Origin: Komagataeibacter xylinus
GTDB lineage: Bacteria > Pseudomonadota > Alphaproteobacteria > Acetobacterales > Acetobacteraceae
Assembly: GCF_009834365.1 (NCBI RefSeq)
Contig: NZ_CP041348.1
Span: 2,827,001 to 2,891,000 of the forward strand
Direction: 5' to 3'
Length of the DNA: 64,000 nt
Shown here: positions 1 to 7,958 of the stretch, piece after piece
Numbering within the stretch: position 1 is the first letter of the stretch
How the letters are laid out: every line of letters begins with the position of its first letter
Made by a program: the position numbers and the translations under genes
Notes under the pieces: model-generated
The model's database searches: none
What the model was told of the DNA's origin: nothing
Seen by the model: only the letters and a program-made list of their open reading frames with translations

Positions 1-462
1 GCATGCATTGCGCTGCACGATGCTGGCGTACTGCAGGTCCTGTTCACGTCGGGACAGTTCCCGTGTCACGTCGCGCAGGGAAATGACAAACACCTGTTGC
101 CCTGCTCCCTCGATCCGTGCCACGGACATCTCGGCAAAAAACGCCGTGCCGTCATGTCGTAGCAGGGTCAGATGGGGATGGTTTTCCGTAGTGGAACGAC
201 AGACCCTGCCCCCGGACACGCCGGATGGACACAGCGCGGCATGTGTCAGGTTTTCGCCAAAGGTACAGGGCAGGATGTCTGTTCCGGTCGGAAAGAGAAT
301 ATCGAGTTTCCGGCCAGACAGTTCCGTCGTGGAGCCACCCCAGATATGAGCCGCGTTATCATTGGCGAAGATGATTGTATTATCATTGCTGACAAGCAGG
401 ATACCCGCATCAATGCTTTCCAGCAGTTTGTCCGGAATGGGATAGGTCTGTCGTTCGCCCAT
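1..462 (-). CDS. PAS-domain sensor protein, N-terminal part
   Basis: Reading leftward from an ATG at 460-462, the first 154 codons are present and the gene runs off the left edge. The translation begins MGERQTYPIPDKLLESIDAG and shows a PAS fold pattern: a DAGILLVSND strand, an FANDNAAHIWG helix near residues 35-45, then ELSGRKLDILFP, and a closing VFVISLRDVTRE strand that leads into a linker helix. PAS domains sense redox, oxygen or small ligands and usually sit upstream of an output domain such as GGDEF, EAL or histidine kinase. The output part lies outside the window, so the enzyme class is unknown. The start overlaps the stop of the upstream gene as TAATG, which implies translational coupling. 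A cyclic-di-GMP enzyme is a guess suggested only by the cellulose context. Confidence 0.7.
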   Translation of the reverse strand, partial: MGERQTYPIPDKLLESIDAGILLVSNDNTIIFANDNAAHIWGGSTTELSGRKLDILFPTGTDILPCTFGENLTHAALCPSGVSGGRVCRSTTENHPHLTLLRHDGTAFFAEMSVARIEGAGQQVFVISLRDVTRELSRREQDLQYASIVQRNAC

Positions 463-1148
463 TAGTCTGGTCTGCCTGTCTGTTGTGTTCTGGTGGGTAA
501 ATGAATAACGACGCCGTTTTCAGGGGTCTGTGTCCGGTAGCGTTTGAGAAAAAGCGGGGACTTGCTTGCCCCTTCTCCCTGCTGCCAGTTTTCAGGACGG
601 GACAGCCCATAGGGGTCTCCATCACAGCGCACGACCGCCCATGCCGCGCAGTTCTGTTCCGCTCCACATCCCGCAAGCAGTCCGATCAGCGTGATCCGGG
701 TATCGGAATCATAGGATGCCGTCAGGGTCTCGTTGCCACGGAATATCAGGCTGAATGGCGCGGCGCGGTCCGGGCTGCCAAATGTGATGTCGATCAGGAT
801 AAGGCCGGCTTCGGAATGCTTGGGTCCGAAAATGACTTCTCCCCCCGCCGGATCAATAATCAGGTGCAGCCACAGAACCTGAAAGGGGCCAAAGCTGTCG
901 ATTTCCAGCGTTCCCCCCTGCAGAACGTATTCCCAACTGCTCCACCGGGCCAGATCGATCAGGTTCGTGCGGACCCAGGCCTGTGTCCCTATGACGAAGC
1001 GGTAGGAAGACAGATCCGACCTGCGTGAAAGGGGAAGTGATCTGTTTACAACCTCGATCACGTTGTTCCAGTTGAAAAAGCCGTTCCTGACCGAGGTCTC
1101 ATCCGTACGGACCACAAGAGAGCAGCCATTGTCCGTTGCCATCTTCAT
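462..1148 (-). CDS. Hypothetical protein coupled to a PAS sensor
   Basis: A 228-residue soluble protein that I do not recognise. No signal peptide or membrane helix is visible. It has many aromatic and aliphatic beta-like segments (for example FGPFQVLWLHLIID and AGLILIDITFG) and three cysteines in a GCGAEQNC stretch near residues 165-172. I chose the ATG at 1146-1148 because GAGACAGG stands about 8 bases upstream; a TTG further upstream would add 12 residues with poorer support. Its TAA stop overlaps the ATG of the PAS gene, so the two are almost certainly co-translated and it may be a partner or ligand-binding module for that sensor. That role is inferred from position only. Confidence 0.6.
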   Translation of the reverse strand: MKMATDNGCSLVVRTDETSVRNGFFNWNNVIEVVNRSLPLSRRSDLSSYRFVIGTQAWVRTNLIDLARWSSWEYVLQGGTLEIDSFGPFQVLWLHLIIDPAGGEVIFGPKHSEAGLILIDITFGSPDRAAPFSLIFRGNETLTASYDSDTRITLIGLLAGCGAEQNCAAWAVVRCDGDPYGLSRPENWQQGEGASKSPLFLKRYRTQTPENGVVIHLPTRTQQTGRPD

Positions 1149-1408
1149 ATGTATCGCCTGTCTCAAAAATACTCGCACCAGCAAGAAAGTTTCGGGTTTT
1201 CTGACCGCTGGCTATTGGGCCAAAATATGAAATATTTGTGGCGTGGCCGTTCTGCTTGATGTGAAACCGCATGATGGTGAAAGTGATGAGGACGTAACGG
1301 AATTTATTGTTGCATAAGACCCGTCATTTGGAAACAAAAAAAATGCTGGCTATGCGTTCGCGCAATCGTCTATAAAATAAGACTGATGTGCCAATATAAA
1401 CGAATAAT
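1149..1408. other. Intergenic region, AT-rich, between divergent genes
   Basis: About 260 bases lie between a leftward operon and a rightward gene. Base composition falls clearly below the neighbours (for example around 1300-1400), as expected for a double promoter region. I see no open reading frame with a ribosome site and no convincing paired -35/-10 boxes. Confidence 0.4.
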
Positions 1409-1969
1409 ATGATGCTGATCGGGTACGCGCGCGAAAATACGGAAGAAGCGATGCTTCTCAATCAGGTAGAAGCGCTCCGAAAGGCGGGTTGTAAAAAAAT
1501 ATATGAGGAAAAAGTTCCTACAATGAGCCGGGACTGGCCCATTCTGGCCGATGTCCTGACGGAACTTTCTTCTGACGATACTTTGGTGGTCTATTCTCTG
1601 GACCGTCTCGCCTGGTCAACGCCCCACCTGCTGGAGGTGGCTGATCGACTGCGTGAAAAAGGGGCAGGGCTGCGTTCCCTTTGTGAACCCTGGGCCGATA
1701 CCACCGTTCCCTATGGGAAAATGATTCTTGGTGTTTTTGCCGGTATTGCTGAATTTGAACGCGCATTGAGCCGGAACCTCACGGAAACGGGTAGGAAACG
1801 GGCCAAGGAACGGGGTGTCCATCTTGGGCGGCCAGCCAAGCTTAGTGCTGAACAGGTTGCGACCATACAGAAACTTGTCCGGGACGAGAACCTCTCCATT
1901 TCAGAAGTTGCAGCCCGTTTTGGCGTGCATAAAGCTACCATCTATCGGGCGGTTACCAATAACAAGTAA
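1409..1969 (+). CDS. Serine recombinase (resolvase/invertase) family protein, catalytic residues lost
   Basis: The 186-residue protein has the normal length and plan of a small resolvase/DNA invertase. An N-terminal domain carries IGYAR, DTLVVYSLDRL and GIAEFERAL, and a C-terminal Hin-type helix-turn-helix (EVAARFGVHKATIYRAV, residues about 165-181) should bind DNA. The catalytic serine of the usual R-V-S-T motif is replaced: residues 8-11 read R-E-N-T. The second arginine of the L-D-R-L-G-R-S motif is Trp (L-D-R-L-A-W-S). The nucleophile and one active-site arginine are therefore missing, so strand cleavage is unlikely although the fold and DNA-binding domain look intact. It may act as a DNA-binding or architectural protein. 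No inverted repeats or invertible segment are obvious nearby. A second in-frame ATG follows the first directly, and no strong ribosome site is seen. Confidence 0.75.
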   Translation: MMLIGYARENTEEAMLLNQVEALRKAGCKKIYEEKVPTMSRDWPILADVLTELSSDDTLVVYSLDRLAWSTPHLLEVADRLREKGAGLRSLCEPWADTTVPYGKMILGVFAGIAEFERALSRNLTETGRKRAKERGVHLGRPAKLSAEQVATIQKLVRDENLSISEVAARFGVHKATIYRAVTNNK

Positions 1970-2059
1970 GAACTGGTTACAAGGTTAATTGGACCGGATG
2001 TTTCCATAAAGGCTTGCAACAGGGAATACGCGATCAGCCCGTATGGTGCTGATACGGAG

Positions 2060-2376
2060 CGGATGCGCCTCACTTACGCGCGTTGAGACGACAGTGTTTT
2101 TCCCGATAGCGCCAATGGAAGCCGCAGCGGTCGGTCAGGCGCCCCATGAGGGGGAAGGTGCACATCATGCCCAGCCCCAGCGGGAGCATAAACAGTCCGT
2201 GCGGTCAGGCGGCGCGCCGCAGGCATGAATGAGCCAGACCAGCACAGGAACATGGTCATGGCGGATGCCGAAAAGGCGGGTACGCGAAACAGCCGCAGAT
2301 TGATCAGCGCACGGTCGCCCTTGCGTCGCGCGGAGCGGAAATACGCGATGAACTTCGATACGGAATTCGCTTGCAT
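2060..2376 (-). pseudogene. MFS (DHA2/EmrB-like) transporter remnant
   Basis: The leftward translation contains LINLRLFRVPAFSASAMTMF, typical of the centre of 14-helix drug/H+ antiporters of the EmrB group. After CWSG the family pattern continues in another frame, where GLFMLPLGLGMMCTFPLMGR and LTDRCGFHWR can be read from about 2190 down to 2090. The upstream half and the C-terminus are missing. It is therefore a truncated, frameshifted fragment rather than a working gene. It lies directly upstream of the SDR gene starting at 2430, on the opposite strand. Confidence 0.5.
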
Positions 2377-2429
2377 GGTGATGCCCTCCCGTTCTGTAGT
2401 GATCGATACAGAAAAGGGAGGAATATGAT

Positions 2430-3143
2430 ATGGCGGTTTTTTCAGGAAAAAAGGCCCTCATCATCGGCGGTAGCCGGGGGATCGGGGCTGCCATCGTCAA
2501 ACGTCTGGCGAGCGAAGGCGCATCGGTGCGGTTCACATGGGCCGGTTCCCGCGCGAAGGCTGAAGACCTTGCCCGGGTAAGTGGCGCGGAAGCCATTCGG
2601 GCTGATGCAACCGACCGCTCTGCAATCCTTGCCGCCACGCGCGATGCTGGGCCGATCGACATTTTTGTCTTCAATGCCGGGATCTGCATTGTCGGAGATC
2701 CGCTGACGCTTAACCCTGATGACATTGATCGCATGATCGATATCAATATCCGCGCTGCCTATCACTGCGCGGTTGAAGCGGCCCGCTCCATGCCCGATGG
2801 GGGCCGGATCATCCTGATCGGCTCCACAAATGCCAATCGGGTGCCCTTTAAGGGACTGGCGGCCTACAGCATGACAAAATCCGCCCTGCAGAGCATGGTG
2901 CGGGGGTTGGCGCGAGATTTTGGGGATCGCCACATCACGGTCAATGTCATTCAGCCTGGGCCGACGGATACGGATATGAATCCGGCCAATGGCCCGCAGG
3001 CCGATCTCATGCACAGTGTCATGGCCATCAAGGAACATGGTTCGGCAGAGGACGTTGCGGCCTATGTCTCGTTCCTTGCCGGTTCCACGGCGCGCGGCAT
3101 TACCGGGGCCATGCAGACCATTGATGGTGGCTTTAGTGCATGA
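2430..3143 (+). CDS. SDR family oxidoreductase resembling BdcA
   Basis: A 237-residue classical short-chain dehydrogenase/reductase. The cofactor loop GGSRGIG is at residues 13-19, the NAG motif near 82-84, and the catalytic set is Ser132, Tyr146 and Lys150. The end TGAMQTIDGGFSA is typical. Length and many segments (GGSRGIGAAIV, VRFTWAGS, NPANGP, MAIKEHG) match what I remember of E. coli BdcA (YjgI), an SDR reported to bind cyclic-di-GMP and promote biofilm dispersal. The resemblance is from memory and was not tested by alignment. A strong GGGAGG ribosome site precedes the ATG. A TetR regulator follows 63 bases downstream on the same strand, and E. coli bdcA also has a TetR neighbour (bdcR). 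A plain NAD(P)-dependent carbonyl reductase remains possible. Confidence 0.85.
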   Translation: MAVFSGKKALIIGGSRGIGAAIVKRLASEGASVRFTWAGSRAKAEDLARVSGAEAIRADATDRSAILAATRDAGPIDIFVFNAGICIVGDPLTLNPDDIDRMIDINIRAAYHCAVEAARSMPDGGRIILIGSTNANRVPFKGLAAYSMTKSALQSMVRGLARDFGDRHITVNVIQPGPTDTDMNPANGPQADLMHSVMAIKEHGSAEDVAAYVSFLAGSTARGITGAMQTIDGGFSA

Positions 3144-3206
3144 TGCTGGCTTTCTACTTCCGGACTGATTAGTATGGAATCTTATCCATGCGGAGGAAGA
3201 CACGAT

Positions 3207-3839
3207 ATGGCCCGGACAGGACGGCCCCGCGCATTTGATCGGGACAAGGCGCTCGATGCCGCGCTGACGCTGTTCTGGGCGCAGGGTTATGAACCGACTT
3301 CGCTGAACCAGCTCAAGGCCTGCATGGGCAATATCTCGCCTGCAAGCTTCTACGCGGCATTCGGGTCGAAGGAAGCGCTGTTCCGCGAAGTCGTGCAGCG
3401 TTATCTGGAAACTTACGGTCAGGTCATGGCGCCGCTATGGGATGAAACGCTCGCCCCGCGTGATGCCATTGAACAGACCCTGCGCCGTTCCGCCCGCATG
3501 CAGACGACCAGCGCGCACCCCACCGGCTGCCTGATCGTGCTCGGCGCGAGCAACTGCTCGCCTGAAAACCAGCCCGTGCAGGCCCTCCTCGCTACCGAGC
3601 GGGCGCGCAGCCGCGAGGGTATCATGGCCTGCGTGGAGCGGGCCGTGGCGGAGGGCGGACTGATCCCCTCACCCGTGACCGAGACCCTGCCTGCCCTGTT
3701 TGCAACCTTTCTGCACGGCATGGCCTGTGAAGCCAGGGATGGCGACGGAGCAGACAGACTTGATGCGGCGATCACGACGCTCATGCAGGTCTGGGACAGT
3801 CTTGCGCCAAAGCCCGGTCGCGGTGCTTACCATCAATAA
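3207..3839 (+). CDS. TetR/AcrR family transcriptional regulator
   Basis: A 210-residue regulator starting MARTGRPRAFDRDKALDAAL. The N-terminal helix-turn-helix is complete (TSLNQLKACMGNISPASFYAAFGSKEALF, about residues 33-62) and a helical ligand domain follows with cysteines in TGCLIVLGASNCS. I chose the ATG at 3207 over an upstream in-frame start because CGGAGGAAGA stands 7-15 bases before it. The gene follows the BdcA-like SDR on the same strand and precedes a second SDR, so it probably controls one or both. Two imperfect repeats with an ATCAATTGAT-type core lie just downstream, before the next gene, and are candidate binding sites. Confidence 0.9.
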   Translation: MARTGRPRAFDRDKALDAALTLFWAQGYEPTSLNQLKACMGNISPASFYAAFGSKEALFREVVQRYLETYGQVMAPLWDETLAPRDAIEQTLRRSARMQTTSAHPTGCLIVLGASNCSPENQPVQALLATERARSREGIMACVERAVAEGGLIPSPVTETLPALFATFLHGMACEARDGDGADRLDAAITTLMQVWDSLAPKPGRGAYHQ

Positions 3840-3842
3840 ACG

Positions 3843-3927
3843 GCTCTGCCGATTTATCTGTATCAATTGATCCATAAATAATTGACGTGCCGCTCTGCCC
3901 TATTTATGTATCGATTGATCTTTAAGT
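3843..3927. repeat. Tandem ~36-bp imperfect repeats with palindromic cores (possible operators)
   Basis: Two copies of a GCTCTGCC-TTTAT-GTATC(A/G)ATTGATC-TAA unit occupy about 3843-3880 and 3891-3927. Each core is a palindrome or near-palindrome (ATCAATTGAT at 3862-3871, ATCGATTGAT at 3910-3919). They fill most of the gap between the TetR gene and the SDR at 3985, so they could be binding sites of that TetR protein controlling the downstream SDR and SRPBCC genes. A TTGACG box at 3882-3887 lies between them, though no good -10 box is evident. Confidence 0.45.
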
Positions 3928-3984
3928 ACGGCCAGATCATTCCACAAGCCCGCTTCATGCAGGCGCGATCAAAGGACACCGGTC

Positions 3985-4746
3985 ATGAACCAGAAATACG
4001 CAGCCCTTGTCACGGGTGCCAATCGCGGGATCGGGCATAGTATTGCAAAATACCTGATTGCAGCGGGCATTGATGTGATCGGCACCTATCACACCAATGC
4101 AGCCGAGGCGCAGGCAGCACAGACAGAACTCAGCACCGACAGCGCAAGGCTGCGCATGCTGCAACTCAATATTGCAGACCATACCACGTTCGCGGCATTT
4201 ACGGCGCAGGTCAGAAAGCTTCTGGATGGAGAGTTTGCCGGGTCTGCGTTGAAATACATTGTGCAGAATGCAGGCAACATCATTCACACTCGTTTTGATG
4301 CGGCAACACCCGAACAGCTCGACAATCAGTACAACATTCATTTCAAGGGGCCGTATCTGCTGACCGTGGCACTTCTGCCGCTGATTCATGATGGCGGTCG
4401 TATTCTTAACATCACCTCGGCAGCCACGCGCTTTTACCTTCCGGACCATGGTCCCTATTCGGCCATGAAGGGGGCTACCGAGGTGATTTCCCTCTACATG
4501 GCAAAGGAACTTGGCGCACGCCGCATTACCGTCAATGCGGTGGCCCCCGGCGCCATTGCCTCCGATTTTGGTGGCGGGCTGGTGCGTGACAACGCCGGGG
4601 TGAACGCGAGCCTGGCCGAGATCACGCCGCTTGGGCGTGTCGGGCAGCCTGATGACATCGGTGCCGCCGTCGCATCCCTTCTGTCCGACAGCATGCATTG
4701 GGTGAACGGCCAGCGGATTGAAGTGACTGGCGGCCAGTCGCTTTAA
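3985..4746 (+). CDS. SDR family oxidoreductase
   Basis: A 253-residue classical SDR. TGANRGIG is at residues 10-17, NAG at 95-97, and the catalytic residues are Ser145, Tyr158 and Lys162 (YSAMK). The C-terminus WVNGQRIEVTGGQSL is standard for the family. The spacing suits an NAD(P)-dependent alcohol/ketone oxidoreductase of the FabG-like subgroup; the substrate cannot be told. The gene is preceded by the paired repeats at 3843-3927 and followed after 30 bases by an SRPBCC protein on the same strand, so the two probably form an operon under TetR control. Confidence 0.9.
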   Translation: MNQKYAALVTGANRGIGHSIAKYLIAAGIDVIGTYHTNAAEAQAAQTELSTDSARLRMLQLNIADHTTFAAFTAQVRKLLDGEFAGSALKYIVQNAGNIIHTRFDAATPEQLDNQYNIHFKGPYLLTVALLPLIHDGGRILNITSAATRFYLPDHGPYSAMKGATEVISLYMAKELGARRITVNAVAPGAIASDFGGGLVRDNAGVNASLAEITPLGRVGQPDDIGAAVASLLSDSMHWVNGQRIEVTGGQSL

Positions 4747-4776
4747 TGCACGTTTGCAGCGATCAGGGAGAATACG

Positions 4777-5217
4777 ATGATAGACGTCATGGCCAGCGCT
4801 GTTCTTGATGCACCCATTGCAGCCGTATGGCCGTTTGTCCGGGATTTCGGGGCCATCGGGCGATGGCTGCCCGGCGTGAAAAGCTGCCAGATCGAAGGAG
4901 GTGATCCGGGCGATCGTGTCGGTGCCATCCGGCGGCTCGAGATGGGCGATGTCGGTCTGATCCGCGAACAGTTGCTCGCCCTGTCCGATACGGATCATGC
5001 GGTGACATTTTCGATCATTGAGTCGGCACTGCCGATCTGGAACTATCAGTCCACCATCATGCTGTTGCCTGTAACAGACGGCGACCGCACGTTCATCCGC
5101 TGGAAAGGACGGTTTGAGGCCAATCCGGATCACGCCGCCGCCATGCAGGCGCGCATGCCGACCCTGATCTATCAACCGGCATTTGACACTCTGGCAGGCA
5201 GGCTTTCTGGCAGATAA
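4777..5217 (+). CDS. SRPBCC family (polyketide cyclase/dehydrase-like) protein
   Basis: This 146-residue protein has the helix-grip pattern of the START/SRPBCC fold. It opens with VMASAVLDAPIAAVWPFVRDF, followed by a W-L-P-G-V segment (residues 29-33) and an alternating beta sheet, and ends with a long helix (IYQPAFDTLAGRL). Such proteins bind hydrophobic ligands and sometimes act as cyclases or lipid carriers; the ligand here is unknown. GGGAGAATACG supplies the ribosome site. Its place right behind an SDR suggests the two act on a common small molecule, which is inference from position. Confidence 0.8.
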   Translation: MIDVMASAVLDAPIAAVWPFVRDFGAIGRWLPGVKSCQIEGGDPGDRVGAIRRLEMGDVGLIREQLLALSDTDHAVTFSIIESALPIWNYQSTIMLLPVTDGDRTFIRWKGRFEANPDHAAAMQARMPTLIYQPAFDTLAGRLSGR

Positions 5218-5230
5218 TAGGTATGGCAGC

Positions 5231-5284
5231 GCCAAGTTTTTTGGTGCAGCTTTTTTTAAAAAAGGCAGCACTCAAAAACTTCTG
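5231..5284 (+). repeat. Dispersed A/T-rich hairpin repeat of acetic acid bacteria, copy 1
   Basis: The segment has the plan AAGTTTTTTGGTGCAGC, then a T7A6 run, then GGCAGCACTC and AAAAACTTCTG. The T/A run forms a perfect stem and the outer arms AAGTTTTT and AAAAACTT also pair. A related copy lies in the opposite orientation at 49724-49772. I recall similar AGTTTTTGGT...GCTTTTTT...AAAAAGC elements scattered through acetic acid bacterial genomes. Here it lies just past two convergent genes and may act as a terminator for both. Confidence 0.5.
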
Positions 5285-5306
5285 TCAACGTGTTGCAGCC
5301 GTATTG

Positions 5307-6125
5307 TTAATCGACTTTCTGGAACTTCAACTCAAAATTATCGCCCTCGCCAATCGCCTGATATTTGGCATGATCGACAGCACCGAGCGCGTAAGTGGGG
5401 GGCAGCGTCCACACGCCCTTAGGCCAGTCGGTCGTATCCCTGGGGTTGGCCGCGACTTCTGACGTGCCAACGAGTTTGAACCCTGCCCGTTCAATGAGCG
5501 CAATCGCGTAATCCTGGCGCACGTAGCCACTTCTGGCCGCTGGGTCCTGCGGGCTGGTCGGGCGGGCGCGATGATCTTCCACGCCAAAGATGCCGCCGGG
5601 CCTGAGCGCCTTGTGCACCGCCGCGAGCATCGCGGGCGCATCGTTATCCTTCATCCAGTTATGCACATTACGGAAAGTCAGGATCACATCCGCGCTGCCT
5701 GCCGGTGCGAGGTCAGGGTGATCGTGCCCGAACTGGGTGTAATGGATCTGGTCATAAAGCGCTGGATGCGCGTCGATCTTCGCCTGCATGGCGGCTGGCC
5801 AATGCGCGTATTCACGTTCAACCTTCGTGCCATCAGCAACGCCCATGGCGGCGTAATAGGTGCCATGGGCGCGCAGCAGCGGGGCGAGGATTTCGGTCCA
5901 GTAGCCACTGCCAGGCCAGATCTCGACAACCGTGGCCTGTGGCGTGACGCCGTAAAAGGACAGCAGTTCGTAAGGGTGGCGGGCGCTATCACGCCTGACC
6001 AGATCGGGGTCGCGGGTGGCGGCTGTCACCGCATCGTGCAGGGGCTGGTCAACGGGGGGCGCCGCCATGGCTGGCGCGGCGAGAGTCAGGCAGGCGATGG
6101 CATAAAATGCGTTGCGCATGGACAT
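5307..6125 (-). CDS. Exported class I SAM-dependent methyltransferase-like protein
   Basis: A 272-residue protein with a clear signal peptide (MSMRNAFYAIACLTLAAPAMA, cleavage likely after residue 21). The methyltransferase core follows: motif I VVEIWPGSGYWTEIL near residues 65-79, a central DVILTFRNVHNWM strand, and KALRPGGIFGVEDHR near 170. The end (DTTDWPKGVWTLPP) matches a group of predicted exported methyltransferases that I know as COG4798. Substrate and even activity in the periplasm are unknown. It is transcribed away from the helicase gene that begins at 6575. Confidence 0.8.
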   Translation of the reverse strand: MSMRNAFYAIACLTLAAPAMAAPPVDQPLHDAVTAATRDPDLVRRDSARHPYELLSFYGVTPQATVVEIWPGSGYWTEILAPLLRAHGTYYAAMGVADGTKVEREYAHWPAAMQAKIDAHPALYDQIHYTQFGHDHPDLAPAGSADVILTFRNVHNWMKDNDAPAMLAAVHKALRPGGIFGVEDHRARPTSPQDPAARSGYVRQDYAIALIERAGFKLVGTSEVAANPRDTTDWPKGVWTLPPTYALGAVDHAKYQAIGEGDNFELKFQKVD

Positions 6126-6574
6126 GTTTCCCGATCCTTGCAGGCGTGGCGTGACAGCTTTGAGCCTACCACATCCTGCGCCTTGCAGGCCAGCAGCACC
6201 AGTCCCTGCCCGTCAGGCCATGAAGCTGCCTTCACGCCGTAATGGGCATGACCCGGTTCGGGCCGGGACTGAAGCCTCAATGGGGCCACCATATCCATTT
6301 ATCGCCACGCAGGTCGATCATGGTGGCCGCCAGCCTCGACCCGGCAGGCTGGTTTTACGGGGGAGCCGTTTTTACGCTTGTCAAATATATCCTGAAAATT
6401 GGGGGCGATCGGCGTCGTCAGGCCCTTCTCACCGCATGCAGCCTGTGGCGCACGGACAAGGCCTGCCGCGCTGCGTTGACGTGGCACGGTGCCCCCCGTA
6501 ATAGTCCGCCCTCCCGCACCAGCGAAGCCCGAACAGGCGTAGCCTTTACAAAGCGCCGGAGGCGCTGCTTGACC
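6126..6574. other. Long divergent intergenic region upstream of the RNA helicase
   Basis: About 450 bases with no reading frame that shows a ribosome site and protein-like composition. It must hold promoters for the leftward methyltransferase and the rightward DEAD-box gene. Helicase genes of this type often have long, regulated leaders, and a leader of up to about 300 bases is possible here. I did not find a diagnostic fold or paired promoter boxes. Confidence 0.35.
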
Positions 6575-7876
6575 ATGTCCATGACTTTTGCCGATCTTGC
6601 CCTGGCGCCAGAACTCCTGAGCGCACTGGCCGAGGAAGGCTACGCCACCCCTACCCCGATTCAGGCCGGCTCCATCCCGATGCTGCTCGCAGGCCGCGAC
6701 CTGCTGGGCATGGCCCAGACCGGCACGGGCAAGACGGCCTCGTTTGCGCTGCCGCTGCTCCATCGTCTGGCCCGGAACCCCCGCCCGGCCCCCAAGGGTG
6801 GCGCGCGCGTGCTGGTGCTGGCCCCCACGCGTGAACTGGTGTCGCAGATCGCCGATGGCTTCACGGGTTTCGGGCGGTATCTCAAGCCCGGCATCACAAC
6901 AATTTTCGGCGGTGTCAGCCCGTTTCACCAGATCAATGCGCTCAAGGAGGGGGTGGACATTATCGTAGCCACGCCAGGGCGGTTGCTGGACCTGATTACG
7001 CAGGGCGCGTGCGACCTGTCGCAGCTTGAGGCCCTGGTGCTTGATGAGGCCGACCAGATGCTCGACATGGGCTTTGCCAAGCCCATCGAGCGTATTGTCG
7101 CGACCCTGCCCGCAGCCCGGCAGACCGTGCTGTTTTCGGCCACCATGCCCAAATCCATTACGGCACTGGCCGAGAGCCTGCTGCGCGATCCGGCACGGGT
7201 CGAGATTACGCCGCCCTCCACCACCGTGGAGCGGATCGAGCAGTCGGTCATGTTTGTCGATGCGGCTGACAAGAAGACAGCCCTGCTCGAACTGCTGCGC
7301 ACGCCGGGCATGGGGCAGGCCGTGGTCTTTACCCTGCAGAAGAACATCGCCAACGAAGTCTGCGCCTTCATTACCGAGGCGGGCATTACGGCCGAGGCCC
7401 TGCACGGCAACAAGTCACAGGGGCAGCGCGAGCGCGCGCTCGAGGCCTTCCGGTGTGGCAAGTCGCAGGTTCTGGTGGCAACCGATATTGCGGCGCGCGG
7501 CATTGATGTCGATACGGTCACCCATGTGTTCAACCATGACCTGCCCAGCCTGCCCGAGAGCTATGTCCACCGCATTGGCCGCACCGGGCGCGCGGGGCGC
7601 ACGGGCTTTGCCATAACGCTGTGCGATGCCGAGCAGCGCGCCTGGCTGCATGATGTGGAGCGCGAAATTGGCCGCCCGCTTGATGTGCAGGCCGACCACC
7701 CGTGGCATTCGGAGGCCGCGCGCAACTCCACCATGCGCGCTCCCGTGCTTGGGGGCGGCCCGGTCAAGAAGGTCAAGCCGCCGAAGGTACAGCGCGAGCG
7801 CAAGGTCTGGACCGAGGAAGAGAAGAACGCGGCCCGGGCTGCAGCCGCGGCGGCCAAGGCTGCTGCCAAAGCCTGA
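6575..7876 (+). CDS. DEAD-box ATP-dependent RNA helicase, RhlE type
   Basis: With the ATG at 6575 the protein has 433 residues. It carries all core motifs in order: Q motif (YATPTPIQ, residues 23-30), motif I AQTGTGKT (47-54), PTRELV, TPGR, DEAD (in VLDEADQMLDMGF), SAT, then in domain 2 HGNKSQGQRERAL, ATDIAARGIDV and HRIGRTGRAG. A short basic, Ala/Lys-rich tail ends the protein, as in RhlE/RhlB-like enzymes acting in RNA decay, ribosome assembly or cold adaptation. The start was chosen for the GGAGGCG ribosome site 10 bases upstream and because the helicase fold begins there; longer in-frame extensions read like non-coding leader. Confidence 0.93.
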   Translation: MSMTFADLALAPELLSALAEEGYATPTPIQAGSIPMLLAGRDLLGMAQTGTGKTASFALPLLHRLARNPRPAPKGGARVLVLAPTRELVSQIADGFTGFGRYLKPGITTIFGGVSPFHQINALKEGVDIIVATPGRLLDLITQGACDLSQLEALVLDEADQMLDMGFAKPIERIVATLPAARQTVLFSATMPKSITALAESLLRDPARVEITPPSTTVERIEQSVMFVDAADKKTALLELLRTPGMGQAVVFTLQKNIANEVCAFITEAGITAEALHGNKSQGQRERALEAFRCGKSQVLVATDIAARGIDVDTVTHVFNHDLPSLPESYVHRIGRTGRAGRTGFAITLCDAEQRAWLHDVEREIGRPLDVQADHPWHSEAARNSTMRAPVLGGGPVKKVKPPKVQRERKVWTEEEKNAARAAAAAAKAAAKA

Positions 7877-7958
7877 TCCGGCTGCCTGATGGTACATTGG
7901 CGCGGCTGGCGGTTCTGCCCGCTACCGCGCCAGTTTCCAAAAGCTTCGTGTGTCCTGC

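Noticed and set aside
3955..5271. Minus-strand frame of 438 codons
   Set aside because: It is antisense to the SDR and SRPBCC genes, which both have complete motifs and ribosome sites.
6299..7405. Minus-strand frame opposite the helicase
   Set aside because: It is a shadow of a DEAD-box gene with all motifs.
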